Part shown: piece by piece, positions 14,446 to 24,200 of the stretch | How positions within the stretch are numbered: position 1 is the first letter of the stretch | Layout: each line of letters begins with the position of its first letter | Assembly (NCBI GenBank): GCA_027485995.1 | Contig: JAIXPW010000258.1 | Location: forward strand, 46,609 to 110,608 | From: Verrucomicrobiaceae bacterium | GTDB taxonomy: Bacteria; Verrucomicrobiota; Verrucomicrobiia; Verrucomicrobiales; Akkermansiaceae | Direction: 5' to 3' | DNA: 64,000 bases | Translations under genes and position numbers: made by a program | The notes under the pieces: model-generated | Told to the model about the DNA's origin: nothing | Database searches by the model: none | The model's input: the letters and a program-made list of their open reading frames with translations, nothing else

Positions 14446-17400
14446 TCAGTTTTTTTGGAACTGCTGCTGTTGTTGCTGCTGCCGCTGCAACTGCTGCTGG
14501 CGGGCTTCCTCCATGGCCCGGGCGCGCTCGGCGGCCTGTTGCTGGGCCTGTTCCTGCATCCGGCGCTGTTGTTCCTGCGCCTGCTCGATGGCCTGTTGAC
14601 GGGCCTGCTCCATCTGCTGGGCGCGCTCCTGCATCTGGCGCTGCTGCTCCTGCTGCTGCTGGCGGGCGCGTTCCTGCATCTGCTGCTGTTGCTCCTGCAT
14701 TTGGCGGGCACGTTCCCTCATCGCCTCCTGTTGCTGCTCCTGGGCCTGGCGGGCGCGCTCCTGCATCTGCTGTTGCTGCTCCTGCGCTTGACGGGCGCGT
14801 TCCTGCATCTGGCGCTGCTGTTCCGCCTGGGCCTGACGGACAGCCTCGGCCTGACGTGCCGCCTCGGCCTGGCGTGCCTGATCCGCCATCTGCGCCTGTT
14901 GCTTGGCGGCTTCAACCTGCTTCTGCCGCTCCTCCTGGGCCTGACGCAGTTTCTCCTGCTGCTCCTGAAGCGCCTGCTGCATCTGGGCGGCGCGATCCTG
15001 CTGGGACTTCTGGATCTCCTGGTTGCGGCGATCGGCATCCTCCTTCATTTTCGCGAGGGCTTCCTGGGCTTTCTGCTGTTGCTCCTGCATCGCATTGCCG
15101 CCCTGTCCCGCTGCCGCGGCCTGCTGCTCACGGGCGAGACGAATTCGCTCGGCAGCATCTGCACGGGCTTTTTCCTGCTGCTCAAGAAGCATCTTCTGCT
15201 GCTCGGCCGCAGCAGTCCTGGCCTTTTCCTGTTGTTCGAGCAGGGCCTTCTGACGCTCGGTAGCAGCGGCCTTGGCCTGTTCCTGCTGCTCACGAAGCCG
15301 ATCCGCCATCGTCGGGGCCTGCGTGGCCGGAGGTTGATTGGCTGGTGGTTGGTTGGCTGGTGGTTGTGTGCCCGGAGGCTGTTGGCTGGGCTTTCCTGCC
15401 AGGCGGTCGACGAGTTCCTGACGAGCCCTTTCCGCATCGGCCTTCGCCTTTTCCTGCTGTTCGAGCAGGGCCTTCTGATTCTCGGCGGCAGCGGCCTGGG
15501 CCTTTTCCTGTTGTTCACGAATCCGATCCGCCATCGTCGGTCCGGGCGTGCCGGGAGGCTGCGTGACCGAAGGCTGTTGGCCATTCTTTCCGGCAAGGCG
15601 GTCGGCGAGTTCCTGACGGTTCCTTTCGGCATCCGCCTTGGCCTTTTCCTGCTGCTCGAGCAGGGTCTTCTGATTTTCGGCGGCAGCGGCCTGGGCCTTC
15701 TCCTGTTGTTCACGAATCCGATCCGCCATCGTCGGCGCGGGCGTGCCGGGAGGCTGTGTGCCCGGAGGCTGCGTGCCAGGAGGCTGCTGGCCCGGAGGCT
15801 GCTGGCCGGTTTTGCCTGCGAGACGATCGGCAAGTTCCTGACGGTTCCTTTCGGCATCCGCCTTCGCCTTCTCCTGCTGTTCCTTGATCTCCTTCTGGCG
15901 TTGTTCGAGGGTCAGACGGTTCTTTTCCTGAGCATCGCGGACGGCAGCCATCTGGGCCTCCTGCGCGGCACGGAGCTGCGCGAACGCGGCCTGCTGACGC
16001 TCCTTCATCTCGGCCTGTCGCTCGGCAAAGACGCTCTGGGCCTTCTTGATCGCCTCCTGTCGGTTCTGTTCAAGAACGGCCAGCCTCTGCTGCTGGAGCG
16101 CCTGCTGGCCGCCGAGCTTCTCGACGGCGGCGGCGGCGATCGCCTGCTGTTCCGCCTGAAAGGCCTTGAAGCGATCGCGCACGTCGGCCTGGAGACCGCC
16201 CTCGCCACGTTCGATCTGGACGTCCCGCCAGGTATCGCGGACGGAGGGAGGACGCAGCGCGTGGTTCCACGAGGCATTGACGGTCGGGGCGAAGCAGTTG
16301 AGCTGGTTGCCCACGATGGACGGACGGACCGCCGGGCGGCCAACTTCGAAGCGGTTCACATTGAGCTGATAGAACGGCATCGGTTGACCAAGGCGGTTGT
16401 TGATGTCGCGATAGCTCAATCCACCGCAGTTGAACTGGTTGTTCTGGAAGGTGATGTTGGTGACATTCCGGGTCTGGCCGCAGAACTCGCGGTTGCGGTT
16501 GAAAGGGAGGCAATGGTTGCGGATCGGACCGCCGAAGTTGTTGATCGAAACGAAGTTGAACGAGGAAGCTCCGATGCCGAGTTCGACCTCGACGCTGCTG
16601 CCCCAGCCACGACCGGGGTGGCCCATGCTTTCCGGAGGGAGAGGAGCCCAGCCGATGTGGCTGTCACCGGAGCGCCAGCAAACCCAGGAGGGTGCCCATT
16701 CCTCGCCCGGAACCCAGACCCAGCCGCGACCGGCACAGAGGGCCCAGCGACCGTAGTGATAGGTGGCCCAGCCAAAGCGCTCGTCCGAGACCCAGGTCCA
16801 GCCACGGTTGCTGCAAGCCCAGCGGCCGCGGGTGTAGGGCCGCCATGAGTTGTCACGAACCACCACGGTGGGCTGCCAGACGTAACCATAATCAGGCGTC
16901 TGGAACCAGGAGCCGTCGTTGGAAAGCTGGTCGTAGAAAACATTGTAGTCACTGACCGGGCGGGCATTCGGGATCTCCGGAGTTGGATCGAGTTCGGGAA
17001 GGGCCTCGCGACCGGCAATCTCCATTTCCCGTGCATTCAGCATCTTCTCGCGGCCCCCGAGACCGGACTCGCGTTCGGAGACCTCGCCTTCCCGTTTGGC
17101 CAGCGCCTCTTCGCGCTGCCGCAGCTTTTCGAGATCCGCCTCGGCGATTTCCTGATTGCGTCGCTCGAGCTCCGCCCGGGCGTCATCGATCTTCTGCCGT
17201 TCGAGGGCGATGGCGTCGCGTTCGGCATTGAGCTTCTGGAGTTCGAGCTCGGCGCGGAGGGCTGCCTCGCTTTCGCGTGCCTCGCGGACCTGTTTCTCAA
17301 GCTCGGCCTTGGCAGCGTCCGCCTGGGAGTTGGATTTGTTGCACCCGGTCGCGGCAAGCACGGCGAGAGTGGCGAACGAGAACAATCGGATCGGTTTCAT
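14446..17400 (-). CDS. DUF6600 (YXWGXW-repeat) lipoprotein with very long Gln/Ala-rich coiled coil
   Basis: 984 residues starting at ATG 17400 with a lipoprotein signal (LAVLAATGC, Cys20). Residues 25-130 are a charged coiled coil. Next is a Trp/Tyr-rich DUF6600 region (GSWFQTPDYGYVWQP, GRWACSNRGWTWVSDE, GWATYHYGRWALCAGRGWVW, GWAPLPPE). The C-terminal 500 residues are almost entirely Gln, Ala, Glu and Arg. They include three to four imperfect repeats of about 80 residues (EQQEKAKADAERNRQELADR ... PTMADRIREQQEKAQAAAAE) separated by Pro/Gln hinges (QPPGTQPPGT). It is likely anchored in a membrane and spans the periplasm. Function unknown. An 800-codon open frame antisense to it is a composition artefact. 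Confidence 0.85.
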   Translation of the reverse strand: MKPIRLFSFATLAVLAATGCNKSNSQADAAKAELEKQVREARESEAALRAELELQKLNAERDAIALERQKIDDARAELERRNQEIAEADLEKLRQREEALAKREGEVSERESGLGGREKMLNAREMEIAGREALPELDPTPEIPNARPVSDYNVFYDQLSNDGSWFQTPDYGYVWQPTVVVRDNSWRPYTRGRWACSNRGWTWVSDERFGWATYHYGRWALCAGRGWVWVPGEEWAPSWVCWRSGDSHIGWAPLPPESMGHPGRGWGSSVEVELGIGASSFNFVSINNFGGPIRNHCLPFNRNREFCGQTRNVTNITFQNNQFNCGGLSYRDINNRLGQPMPFYQLNVNRFEVGRPAVRPSIVGNQLNCFAPTVNASWNHALRPPSVRDTWRDVQIERGEGGLQADVRDRFKAFQAEQQAIAAAAVEKLGGQQALQQQRLAVLEQNRQEAIKKAQSVFAERQAEMKERQQAAFAQLRAAQEAQMAAVRDAQEKNRLTLEQRQKEIKEQQEKAKADAERNRQELADRLAGKTGQQPPGQQPPGTQPPGTQPPGTPAPTMADRIREQQEKAQAAAAENQKTLLEQQEKAKADAERNRQELADRLAGKNGQQPSVTQPPGTPGPTMADRIREQQEKAQAAAAENQKALLEQQEKAKADAERARQELVDRLAGKPSQQPPGTQPPANQPPANQPPATQAPTMADRLREQQEQAKAAATERQKALLEQQEKARTAAAEQQKMLLEQQEKARADAAERIRLAREQQAAAAGQGGNAMQEQQQKAQEALAKMKEDADRRNQEIQKSQQDRAAQMQQALQEQQEKLRQAQEERQKQVEAAKQQAQMADQARQAEAARQAEAVRQAQAEQQRQMQERARQAQEQQQQMQERARQAQEQQQEAMRERARQMQEQQQQMQERARQQQQEQQRQMQERAQQMEQARQQAIEQAQEQQRRMQEQAQQQAAERARAMEEARQQQLQRQQQQQQQFQKN

Positions 17401-17504
17401 GGATGTTGGGCGATGTGCTTCTACGACGAATGACACGGGGGGGCGTATTCATCAAACTTTTCACAATCGCGCGGAAAACCTTCCCATCGCGGATGCAAGG
17501 GGCC

Positions 17505-20500
17505 TCAGGGAAGCAGGACCACCTGGTAAAAGGCGCGACCCTGAGGAGGTGCGGAATCCGTGAAGGAGCCGGCCCCGGTCACCGTGGAAAGGGTCAACCA
17601 CGGACCTGCGGGCGAGGTCGCCCTGCGGATCTGGAAGCTCAGGCCTGGAGCGGACGGCCAGGTCACAGTGAAGCCTGCGGAACCGCGGGTCGCGGCGGCC
17701 CTGAACGAGGAGGCACCACTCTTTGGATCGAGTCCGAGCCTGAACTCTGTTAGATTGCTGGTTCCGTCCGAATCCGGATCCGCTTCCACCGAGGCGGCGG
17801 TGACCGTGGTTCCGCCGAAGTGCTGGTACTGCCACAGCGCATACGGAGCGAGTGTGGAGGTCACCACCAGATCCACCTGTCCGGGAGTCGTGGTCACGAC
17901 CGTCGCGGAGAACCCGGGCGGAATCAGGCCCACGGTGAATCCATTGTTGGTGAGTGAGCCTGTGTGATTGATCAGGCGATAGGTCCCTGGGGCGAAACCG
18001 ACTCCCGCCCTTACCTCAATGCTTCCGCCGAGCGTGACATCGCCCGTGACGGTGAGAAGGTCCTTCGTCGTGCCGAGATCGAAGGAGACAAGCGCGCCGT
18101 CCTCAAGAGTGAGACCGTTCGAGAAGGCGAGCGTGCCGTCAGGTGAAAGGTTTCCTGAAATGGAGGCAGGTGCGGCAATCGTTCCCGAGCCGGAGAGCAG
18201 CGAATCGGGTTCTGTTAGAAGCGACAGGCTGGTCAGCGCTCCATCGACCTCCAACGAGGCCCCTTCCCCGACGTTCACCGAGATACTGTTGGAAAGCGTT
18301 CCTGTTAGATGGATGCCACCCTGCTCGATCGTGGTGCTCCCGGCGAATCCGCAGTTGCCGGAAAGGGTCCAGATCCCGGCTCCTGTTTTCACCAGATGGG
18401 TCAGTCCACCGGTCTGCTCGGAAAAGGTTCCGGCGAAAGTGGCATCCGAATCCCGCCCGCCGATGCGATAGGTCAACTGTCGTCCCGAGGTCGGGCCGCC
18501 GCGCAGGGTGGAGGTGACGGTTCCGGAGAGCTCACCGATGGGAACGAAGGTGCCGTTGCCGGTGTTGAGGATGCCGGAGTAGTAGGCGGAGATCCCAGGT
18601 CCGAGGCTCAAGGCGGCGGTCGGCAGGCCGGGCCAGTTGTAGTCGAGGGCCATCCGGAAATCGGCGGTGCCTGATGCGGTGGTGGCATTGATCCGTCCGG
18701 AGAAACCCGCCCAGTTTCCCCGCAGATCGGCGCGGATGGAACCACTGGGCAGGACGTAGTTCAGCGTCCCGGCTCCGGTGAGCGTCCCGGTGAGCGACGA
18801 TCTCCAGGCAGGGTTGAAGGTGGCCGTGGCTCCTGCCGGGACAATGAGGTCCCAGGGTGCGGAGATCGTGGCGTTGTTACTGGAGGAGGACATGGCGAGC
18901 GTGCCTCCGTTGAGCGTGACATCCCCCGAGCCAAGGGCGGAGGCATTGGCCCCATCATTGCCGAAGGTGATCCTCCCGGCATTGAGGATGACGGGGCCTG
19001 CAAAGTTGTTGGCATTCGAAAGCGTAAGGGTTCCGCTGCCGGATTTCACCAGCGACATCTGACCGGTCAGCGATCCAGTGCCGCTGAGACTGTAGTTCTT
19101 CGAGCTGTTGGAAATCGTGACGTACTCCGGCTCAAGCTGGCCAACGAGGTTCAGGCTGGTGGCATTCGAGCCGGTGTCGTCGAGCGTGACCCTGTCTCCG
19201 GTGCCGAATGCGGTCGGGCTGGACGACCGCAAGAACGAGCTGGTGCTTCCGAGGTCCCAGGTGTTGGCGGTGGAGTTTGACCCGCCTTTCCAGACAAGGC
19301 TGCGACCGGACGAGGGCGGCGGTGGAGGAAAGGCGGGCAGCTCCAGCGAAAGGTAGTCATACATCACGTGCGAGCTGGTGTCGGAAACGTTCTGGCTGAA
19401 GGTGAAGGTGTTGGTTCCGACCTTGAGCTTCGAGACCGGGATGGAAACCGTCACGAACGAGTATTTCGCATGGATGCCCTGACGGAGGAGGGCATTGCCA
19501 CCGTTCATGCCGGGACTGATCCGGGTGAAGGCGGAAGCATCGTCATTGATCGTCAGGTAAAGCCGGGCGTAGTTCGAGCTGGCGACCGCCACGGTGAGGG
19601 TGGCATTGCCGACCGAGGGGACCGCCGAGAGGTTGAAGTTGAGCTTCCAGTTCCAGGAGCCCCAGGTCGTGGTGCCGTTCGCCGTTGTTGGATATCCACT
19701 ATGAACGTAGTTGAAATCAGTCGCGGGGTTGCTTGATCCGATCGTATAAACAAGCGGATTCGGGAGTTCGGTCGGATAGACCTCCCATAGATACGGCGTG
19801 AAGTAATCATTGCCGTGCTTGAATTCCGCTGCGGATCGGTCTGGCACGCCGATCTCCCAGGCGAGGCTCGTGCCACTGCGGGGAATGGTCCAGGTGAGTG
19901 CCCCTAACGCAGTGGTGCCGCCCGCTGTGACCGTGATCGAGGTCTTCGAAAACTCTCCCACGGCCCCATCGAGAAAGGCGTAGAGCGTGTAGGTGCCAGG
20001 CCGGACGGCGGGGAGGCTGAAGTTCCCGCTCGCATCGGCTTTCGCCCAGTATTGATAGCCCTTCGACTGATTCTGCCAGTTTCCGTGGGTGGCCTCCGGA
20101 GCCGCAAGGCCGATCTGGGCGTTGGCACCTGTTAGAGAGGGCTTCAGGACATCGTTGACAAGCAACTGGCCCGTCACGGTCCCCCGCCCGCTTGCGGCCG
20201 GATGGTCGGAGGTGCTCAGCCACGAGTAAGGCCAGGCCGATTTCTCCGCTTCCACTTGGGCCTTGGCATCGGCCCACAGGGAGTTTCCCGCGTTCGAGGT
20301 GGCGGTGGTGGAGTTGCAGTAGAGCAGAAAGGGGCCATACAGTTTCCTCCAGCTTTCACCAGCGGCCACGCTGGTGGATGAGCCTGCGTAATGGTTGCGA
20401 CCGAAGTGCATCAGAAGGTAGCTTTCGGAAAGCGTCAGGTCCTGCTTGGTGGGGCCGTCGTTGAAATAGTCGTGCCCGCCCAGGACGAACCACACGCCTT

Positions 20501-21242
20501 TTCTGGCGATGTTGCTGGCGAGTCCCCAGGTGCCGACCTCGGAGTATCGGGCGGAGTACGAGTATTTCCCATCCAAGAGCCCGGCACGAACGCCGGTGGT
20601 GAGCTTCACAATTTCGGCGATGCCGGTCGGCTGAGACTGCTGATAGTCGAAGTAGGAAGCCATCTGCCAGTTCCTGGCCGTATCCACATAGGCACGCTCG
20701 AAGGTGAAGGTGGTCGAGGTTCTCGGCAGCTTCCAAACGATCCGCCATTCCCCGACGGCTGCGGCGGGATAGGTCGAGGGGTGATCGAGGATCGCAAAGG
20801 CGTAGAGCCCCGTGTCGCCGCGTCTGAGCACGTAGTGGAGATCGATGTCGAAGACATGCTTGTAGCCGGAGGTGGCGTTCCAGGTGCGCTTGCAGGAGAT
20901 CTCGATGTGGCTGGTGCTGCTGCTGACGACGCTGTAGACACATCCACTAGGTTGCTCGTAGGTCGTCCCACCATCCATGCTGTAGTAGATGGGATTCGAG
21001 GGATCCACCATCTGGGTTCCGTTGAGGGTGTAGGAGGTGACCCGACCGGTGGCCTTGTCAATGACCGCGCTGATGACCCCGTTGAAAAGCGTGGCGGTGG
21101 TCGAGGTGGTGGTCAGCGTCACGTTCGCGCCAACACCGGCAGCTCCACCGCCCGGATCATTCGCCCGGGCAAGATAGGTCAAGCCGCAGGCAGCCAGAGC
21201 CATCGCTACGATCCTGAATAACTGTTGGAGCCGGAGTATCAT
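17505..21242 (-). CDS. Secreted rhamnogalacturonan lyase (PL4) fused to autotransporter-associated repeats
   Basis: A 1245-residue protein from ATG 21242 with a signal peptide (FRIVAMALAACGLTYLARA). Residues about 30-600 match polysaccharide lyase family 4. This includes GYKHVFDIDLHYVLRRGDTGLYAFAIL, the GKYSYSARYSE segment, KGVWFVLGGHDYFNDGPTKQD and LLMHFGRNHYAG. An FnIII-like domain and a jelly-roll (WEIGVPDRSAAEFKHG ... FNYVHSGYP) follow, as in PL4 enzymes. Then come autotransporter-associated beta-strand repeats (LVKSGSGTLTLSNANNFAGP, LVKTGAGIWTLSGNCGFAGS). The end is a module with DPDSDGTSNLTEFRLGLDPKSG closing in YQVVLLP. No beta-barrel translocator is present. The gene starts two bases after the PL11 lyase stop, so they are one operon attacking rhamnogalacturonan I. 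Confidence 0.9.
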   Translation of the reverse strand: MILRLQQLFRIVAMALAACGLTYLARANDPGGGAAGVGANVTLTTTSTTATLFNGVISAVIDKATGRVTSYTLNGTQMVDPSNPIYYSMDGGTTYEQPSGCVYSVVSSSTSHIEISCKRTWNATSGYKHVFDIDLHYVLRRGDTGLYAFAILDHPSTYPAAAVGEWRIVWKLPRTSTTFTFERAYVDTARNWQMASYFDYQQSQPTGIAEIVKLTTGVRAGLLDGKYSYSARYSEVGTWGLASNIARKGVWFVLGGHDYFNDGPTKQDLTLSESYLLMHFGRNHYAGSSTSVAAGESWRKLYGPFLLYCNSTTATSNAGNSLWADAKAQVEAEKSAWPYSWLSTSDHPAASGRGTVTGQLLVNDVLKPSLTGANAQIGLAAPEATHGNWQNQSKGYQYWAKADASGNFSLPAVRPGTYTLYAFLDGAVGEFSKTSITVTAGGTTALGALTWTIPRSGTSLAWEIGVPDRSAAEFKHGNDYFTPYLWEVYPTELPNPLVYTIGSSNPATDFNYVHSGYPTTANGTTTWGSWNWKLNFNLSAVPSVGNATLTVAVASSNYARLYLTINDDASAFTRISPGMNGGNALLRQGIHAKYSFVTVSIPVSKLKVGTNTFTFSQNVSDTSSHVMYDYLSLELPAFPPPPPSSGRSLVWKGGSNSTANTWDLGSTSSFLRSSSPTAFGTGDRVTLDDTGSNATSLNLVGQLEPEYVTISNSSKNYSLSGTGSLTGQMSLVKSGSGTLTLSNANNFAGPVILNAGRITFGNDGANASALGSGDVTLNGGTLAMSSSSNNATISAPWDLIVPAGATATFNPAWRSSLTGTLTGAGTLNYVLPSGSIRADLRGNWAGFSGRINATTASGTADFRMALDYNWPGLPTAALSLGPGISAYYSGILNTGNGTFVPIGELSGTVTSTLRGGPTSGRQLTYRIGGRDSDATFAGTFSEQTGGLTHLVKTGAGIWTLSGNCGFAGSTTIEQGGIHLTGTLSNSISVNVGEGASLEVDGALTSLSLLTEPDSLLSGSGTIAAPASISGNLSPDGTLAFSNGLTLEDGALVSFDLGTTKDLLTVTGDVTLGGSIEVRAGVGFAPGTYRLINHTGSLTNNGFTVGLIPPGFSATVVTTTPGQVDLVVTSTLAPYALWQYQHFGGTTVTAASVEADPDSDGTSNLTEFRLGLDPKSGASSFRAAATRGSAGFTVTWPSAPGLSFQIRRATSPAGPWLTLSTVTGAGSFTDSAPPQGRAFYQVVLLP

Positions 21243-21244
21243 GA

Positions 21245-24200
21245 TCAGGGGAGCAGAACCACGCGATAGAATGCCCTTTGAGCCGGAGGATTCACATCCG
21301 TGAAGGTCCCCACTCCGTTGACGGTGCCCAGTGGAACCCAAGTGGAGTCTGGAGATAGCGAACGCTGGACTTCGAAATCAAGGCCTGCCGCAGCGGGCCA
21401 GATGAGGGTGAATCCCGCAGGTCCCCGGCTGCCGCTGGCCTTGAAGGACGATGATCCGCTTTTGGGATCGAGCCCGAGACGGAACTCTGCCAGATTGCTG
21501 GTGCCATCGCCATCCGGGTCGGCCGTTGGAGCAGCATTGGGACTGGAGACGCTGCCGAAATTGGCGATCTGCCATTCCTCGAACGGGGTGAGGATGGCGG
21601 TCACGACCAGCTGGACCTGTCCGCCGACCGAGGTGTTCACGGTCGCCTCAAAGCCATCGGGCATGGTGCCGATCAAGAGCCCGGTTTCATCGGTGAGCGA
21701 GCCCGAATAGGAGATCAGGTTGTAGGTGCCGGGACCGAAGCCCGGAGCCGCCGAGACATTCAATGTCCCTGCCAGCGTGACATTGCCGTTCACGACGACG
21801 CGGTCGGAGGTCGATCCGAGGTCAAAGCGCAGGACGCTCGTTGGAGCAAGGACCAGACCGGCGTTCAAGGAAAGCGTGCCGACTGCAAGACCCGGAGCCA
21901 GGGTGCCATTGCAGACGACATTTCCTGACAGGGTGCCGGTGCCTCCTAGTGTTCCGGATGTTGAAATGGAGACGGACGTGTTCGCAAGGGAACCACTGAC
22001 GAGCAGCGCGCCCGACGAAACAGTGGTGCTTCCGGTGTAGGTATTGACTCCGGCCAGGGTGAGGCTGCCAGTCCCGGATTTCACGAGGTGGGTGATGTTG
22101 CCCGCGCTGGTGGTCAGGTTGCCGTTGGTGATGATGCCGCTGAAAGTGGTGGATTGGTTGTTTCCGCCGATCGTGTAGGTCACGGCAGACGCGTAGCCGT
22201 TGGCACCTCCAAGCGATGATCCGCTGGCACCTGTTAGAGAGCCAAGCGAGAACGCCGATCCCGACCGTGCCCCGAGGGATCGGGTTCCAAGATCGAATGC
22301 AGCCGTGGAACTTCCCGCACTGCCGAACAGGCGGAACGAGCCGCTGCCGTTCAGGAAGATGGTTCCCGAAAAGCCCGCGAGGCTGCCTTCAAGATCGAAG
22401 ACGTTGGTGGCCGTCAGCGTCAGGATCTGGGCTCCGCTCACGGCCTTGATCCCATGGGCCCCGCTTCCTGATCCGCCCGAGATGGTGGAGTTGGAGGAGA
22501 CCACGATCGGGTTGTTCGGAGTGAGAGCTCCGGTCGCCCAGGTGCCGCCGGCAAGAACGACCGGGCCGGTTCCGAGGGCTGCGGCATTCGAGATGGCCAG
22601 CGTGCCGCCGGAAATGGTGGTGCCGCCGCTGAAGGTGTTGGCGCTGGTCAGGGTCAGGGTGCCGGTTCCTGTTTTCTCAAGGCTGGTCTCGCCCGTGATC
22701 CTCCCGACTCCTCCGAGCGAGTAGTTCTTGCTGGAATCAAACTGGAAGGCCAACGGTTCCACATCGAGCGCGACGTTGATCGGCGAGGTGGCATTTCCGA
22801 AATTGGTGAATGAGACACTGGAGCCGTTGGTGAACGCACTGCCTGCGGCGCCATTGGTCCAGTTGACCGAGGTGGTGTCCCAATTGAAACCGGAGGCCCC
22901 CGTCCAGATCAGGTTTGCCACCCCTGGAGGTTCGGCGAGGGTCATCTTCACCTGGCCGCTGACCGATGTGTCGAAGGTCGCGATGAGGCTCGATCCGATC
23001 GGGGCCTGCCAGCTCAAGCTTGGAGAACCCGTCAGTGTGCCCGTGTAAGTGATCAGAGTGTAGGTTCCAGGGGCGATGGCGATGCCCTCGACCGGTCGGA
23101 CGATCGCCGTGGATCCGAAGTTGAGGTTACCGGTGATGGCGAGAGGCACGCTGCCGAGTGCTCCATGTTCCATCAACGCACCGCTCTGGAGCGTGACATT
23201 CCCCGTGATGGTTCCCGAGCCGCCAAGTGCCGCCGCAGCTTGCACGGTGACCGCGCTGCCGCTGGTCGTTCCGTTGATCCTGAGGGTTCCAGCGCTGACC
23301 GTGGTGGCACCGGTGTGGGTGCAGGCTCCTGTTAGAGTCCAGATCCCGCTGCCGTTCTTCGTGATCGCGGTGGGACCCGTTCCATTCTGGATCAACCCCG
23401 CGAAAGTCGCGTTGGTGTTCCTGCCACCGATCCGCCAGGTGACGGTGCTTCCTGCGGACGGTCCACCGCTCAGTCCACTTGTCGGGTCACCGGTCAGCTC
23501 TCCAACGTTAAGGGTGGGGCTGGTGTTGGTGAGATTGAAATAGACATAACTGTTCGCCCCCAGGTTGAGGGCAGCGGTCCCGAAGCCAAAGGAGTTGGTG
23601 ACCCGCATTTCCGACCCGTCCGCATCGGTGGAGAGGTTGAGTTGCCCGGTGAAGGACGACCAATTGCCCTTCAGGTCGGACCGGATATAGGGCGAATAGT
23701 AGGTGAACGTGCCATCTCCGGACAAGCTTCCGGTCAGCGAGCAGCGACCGTCCGCATTCAGCCTTCCACTTGCTCCGGCCGGGACCACCATATTCCAGGC
23801 TGCCGTCTCGCTGGCCTGGACGTTGGCCATGGTCAGGGTTCCATTGGAAAAGGTGATCGTGCCCGGGCCCAGACCCGAGGAGTTGGCGGTGGCTCCCGCC
23901 AGATACACCGTTCCGCCGAGGATGGTCGTCCCTCCGGTGTAGGTGTTCGCGGAGGCCAGGATCAGGGTTCCACTTCCGGTCTTCGACAGCCCTCCACCTC
24001 CGGTGATCACTCCGCTGATCTGCATCGAGCTGGCGGCATTGGCGACATCGAGCGATCCACCGGCAGCACCGAGGGTGAGACTGCGGTTCGTGTTCGTCTG
24101 CTGTCCCGTCAGACGCAGGGTGCCGCCATTCAACACGAGATTGGTGGCGGCGGCCGGAGCAGCCCCGATCGAACTCGGAAAGCCCGCATCGCCGAGTGAA

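Noticed and set aside
14455..16848. A 797-codon open frame, Leu-rich, on the plus strand
   Set aside because: It is the antisense of the Gln/Ala-rich lipoprotein; CTG-rich complement of CAG codons keeps the frame open, and the translation is low-complexity Leu without a fold.
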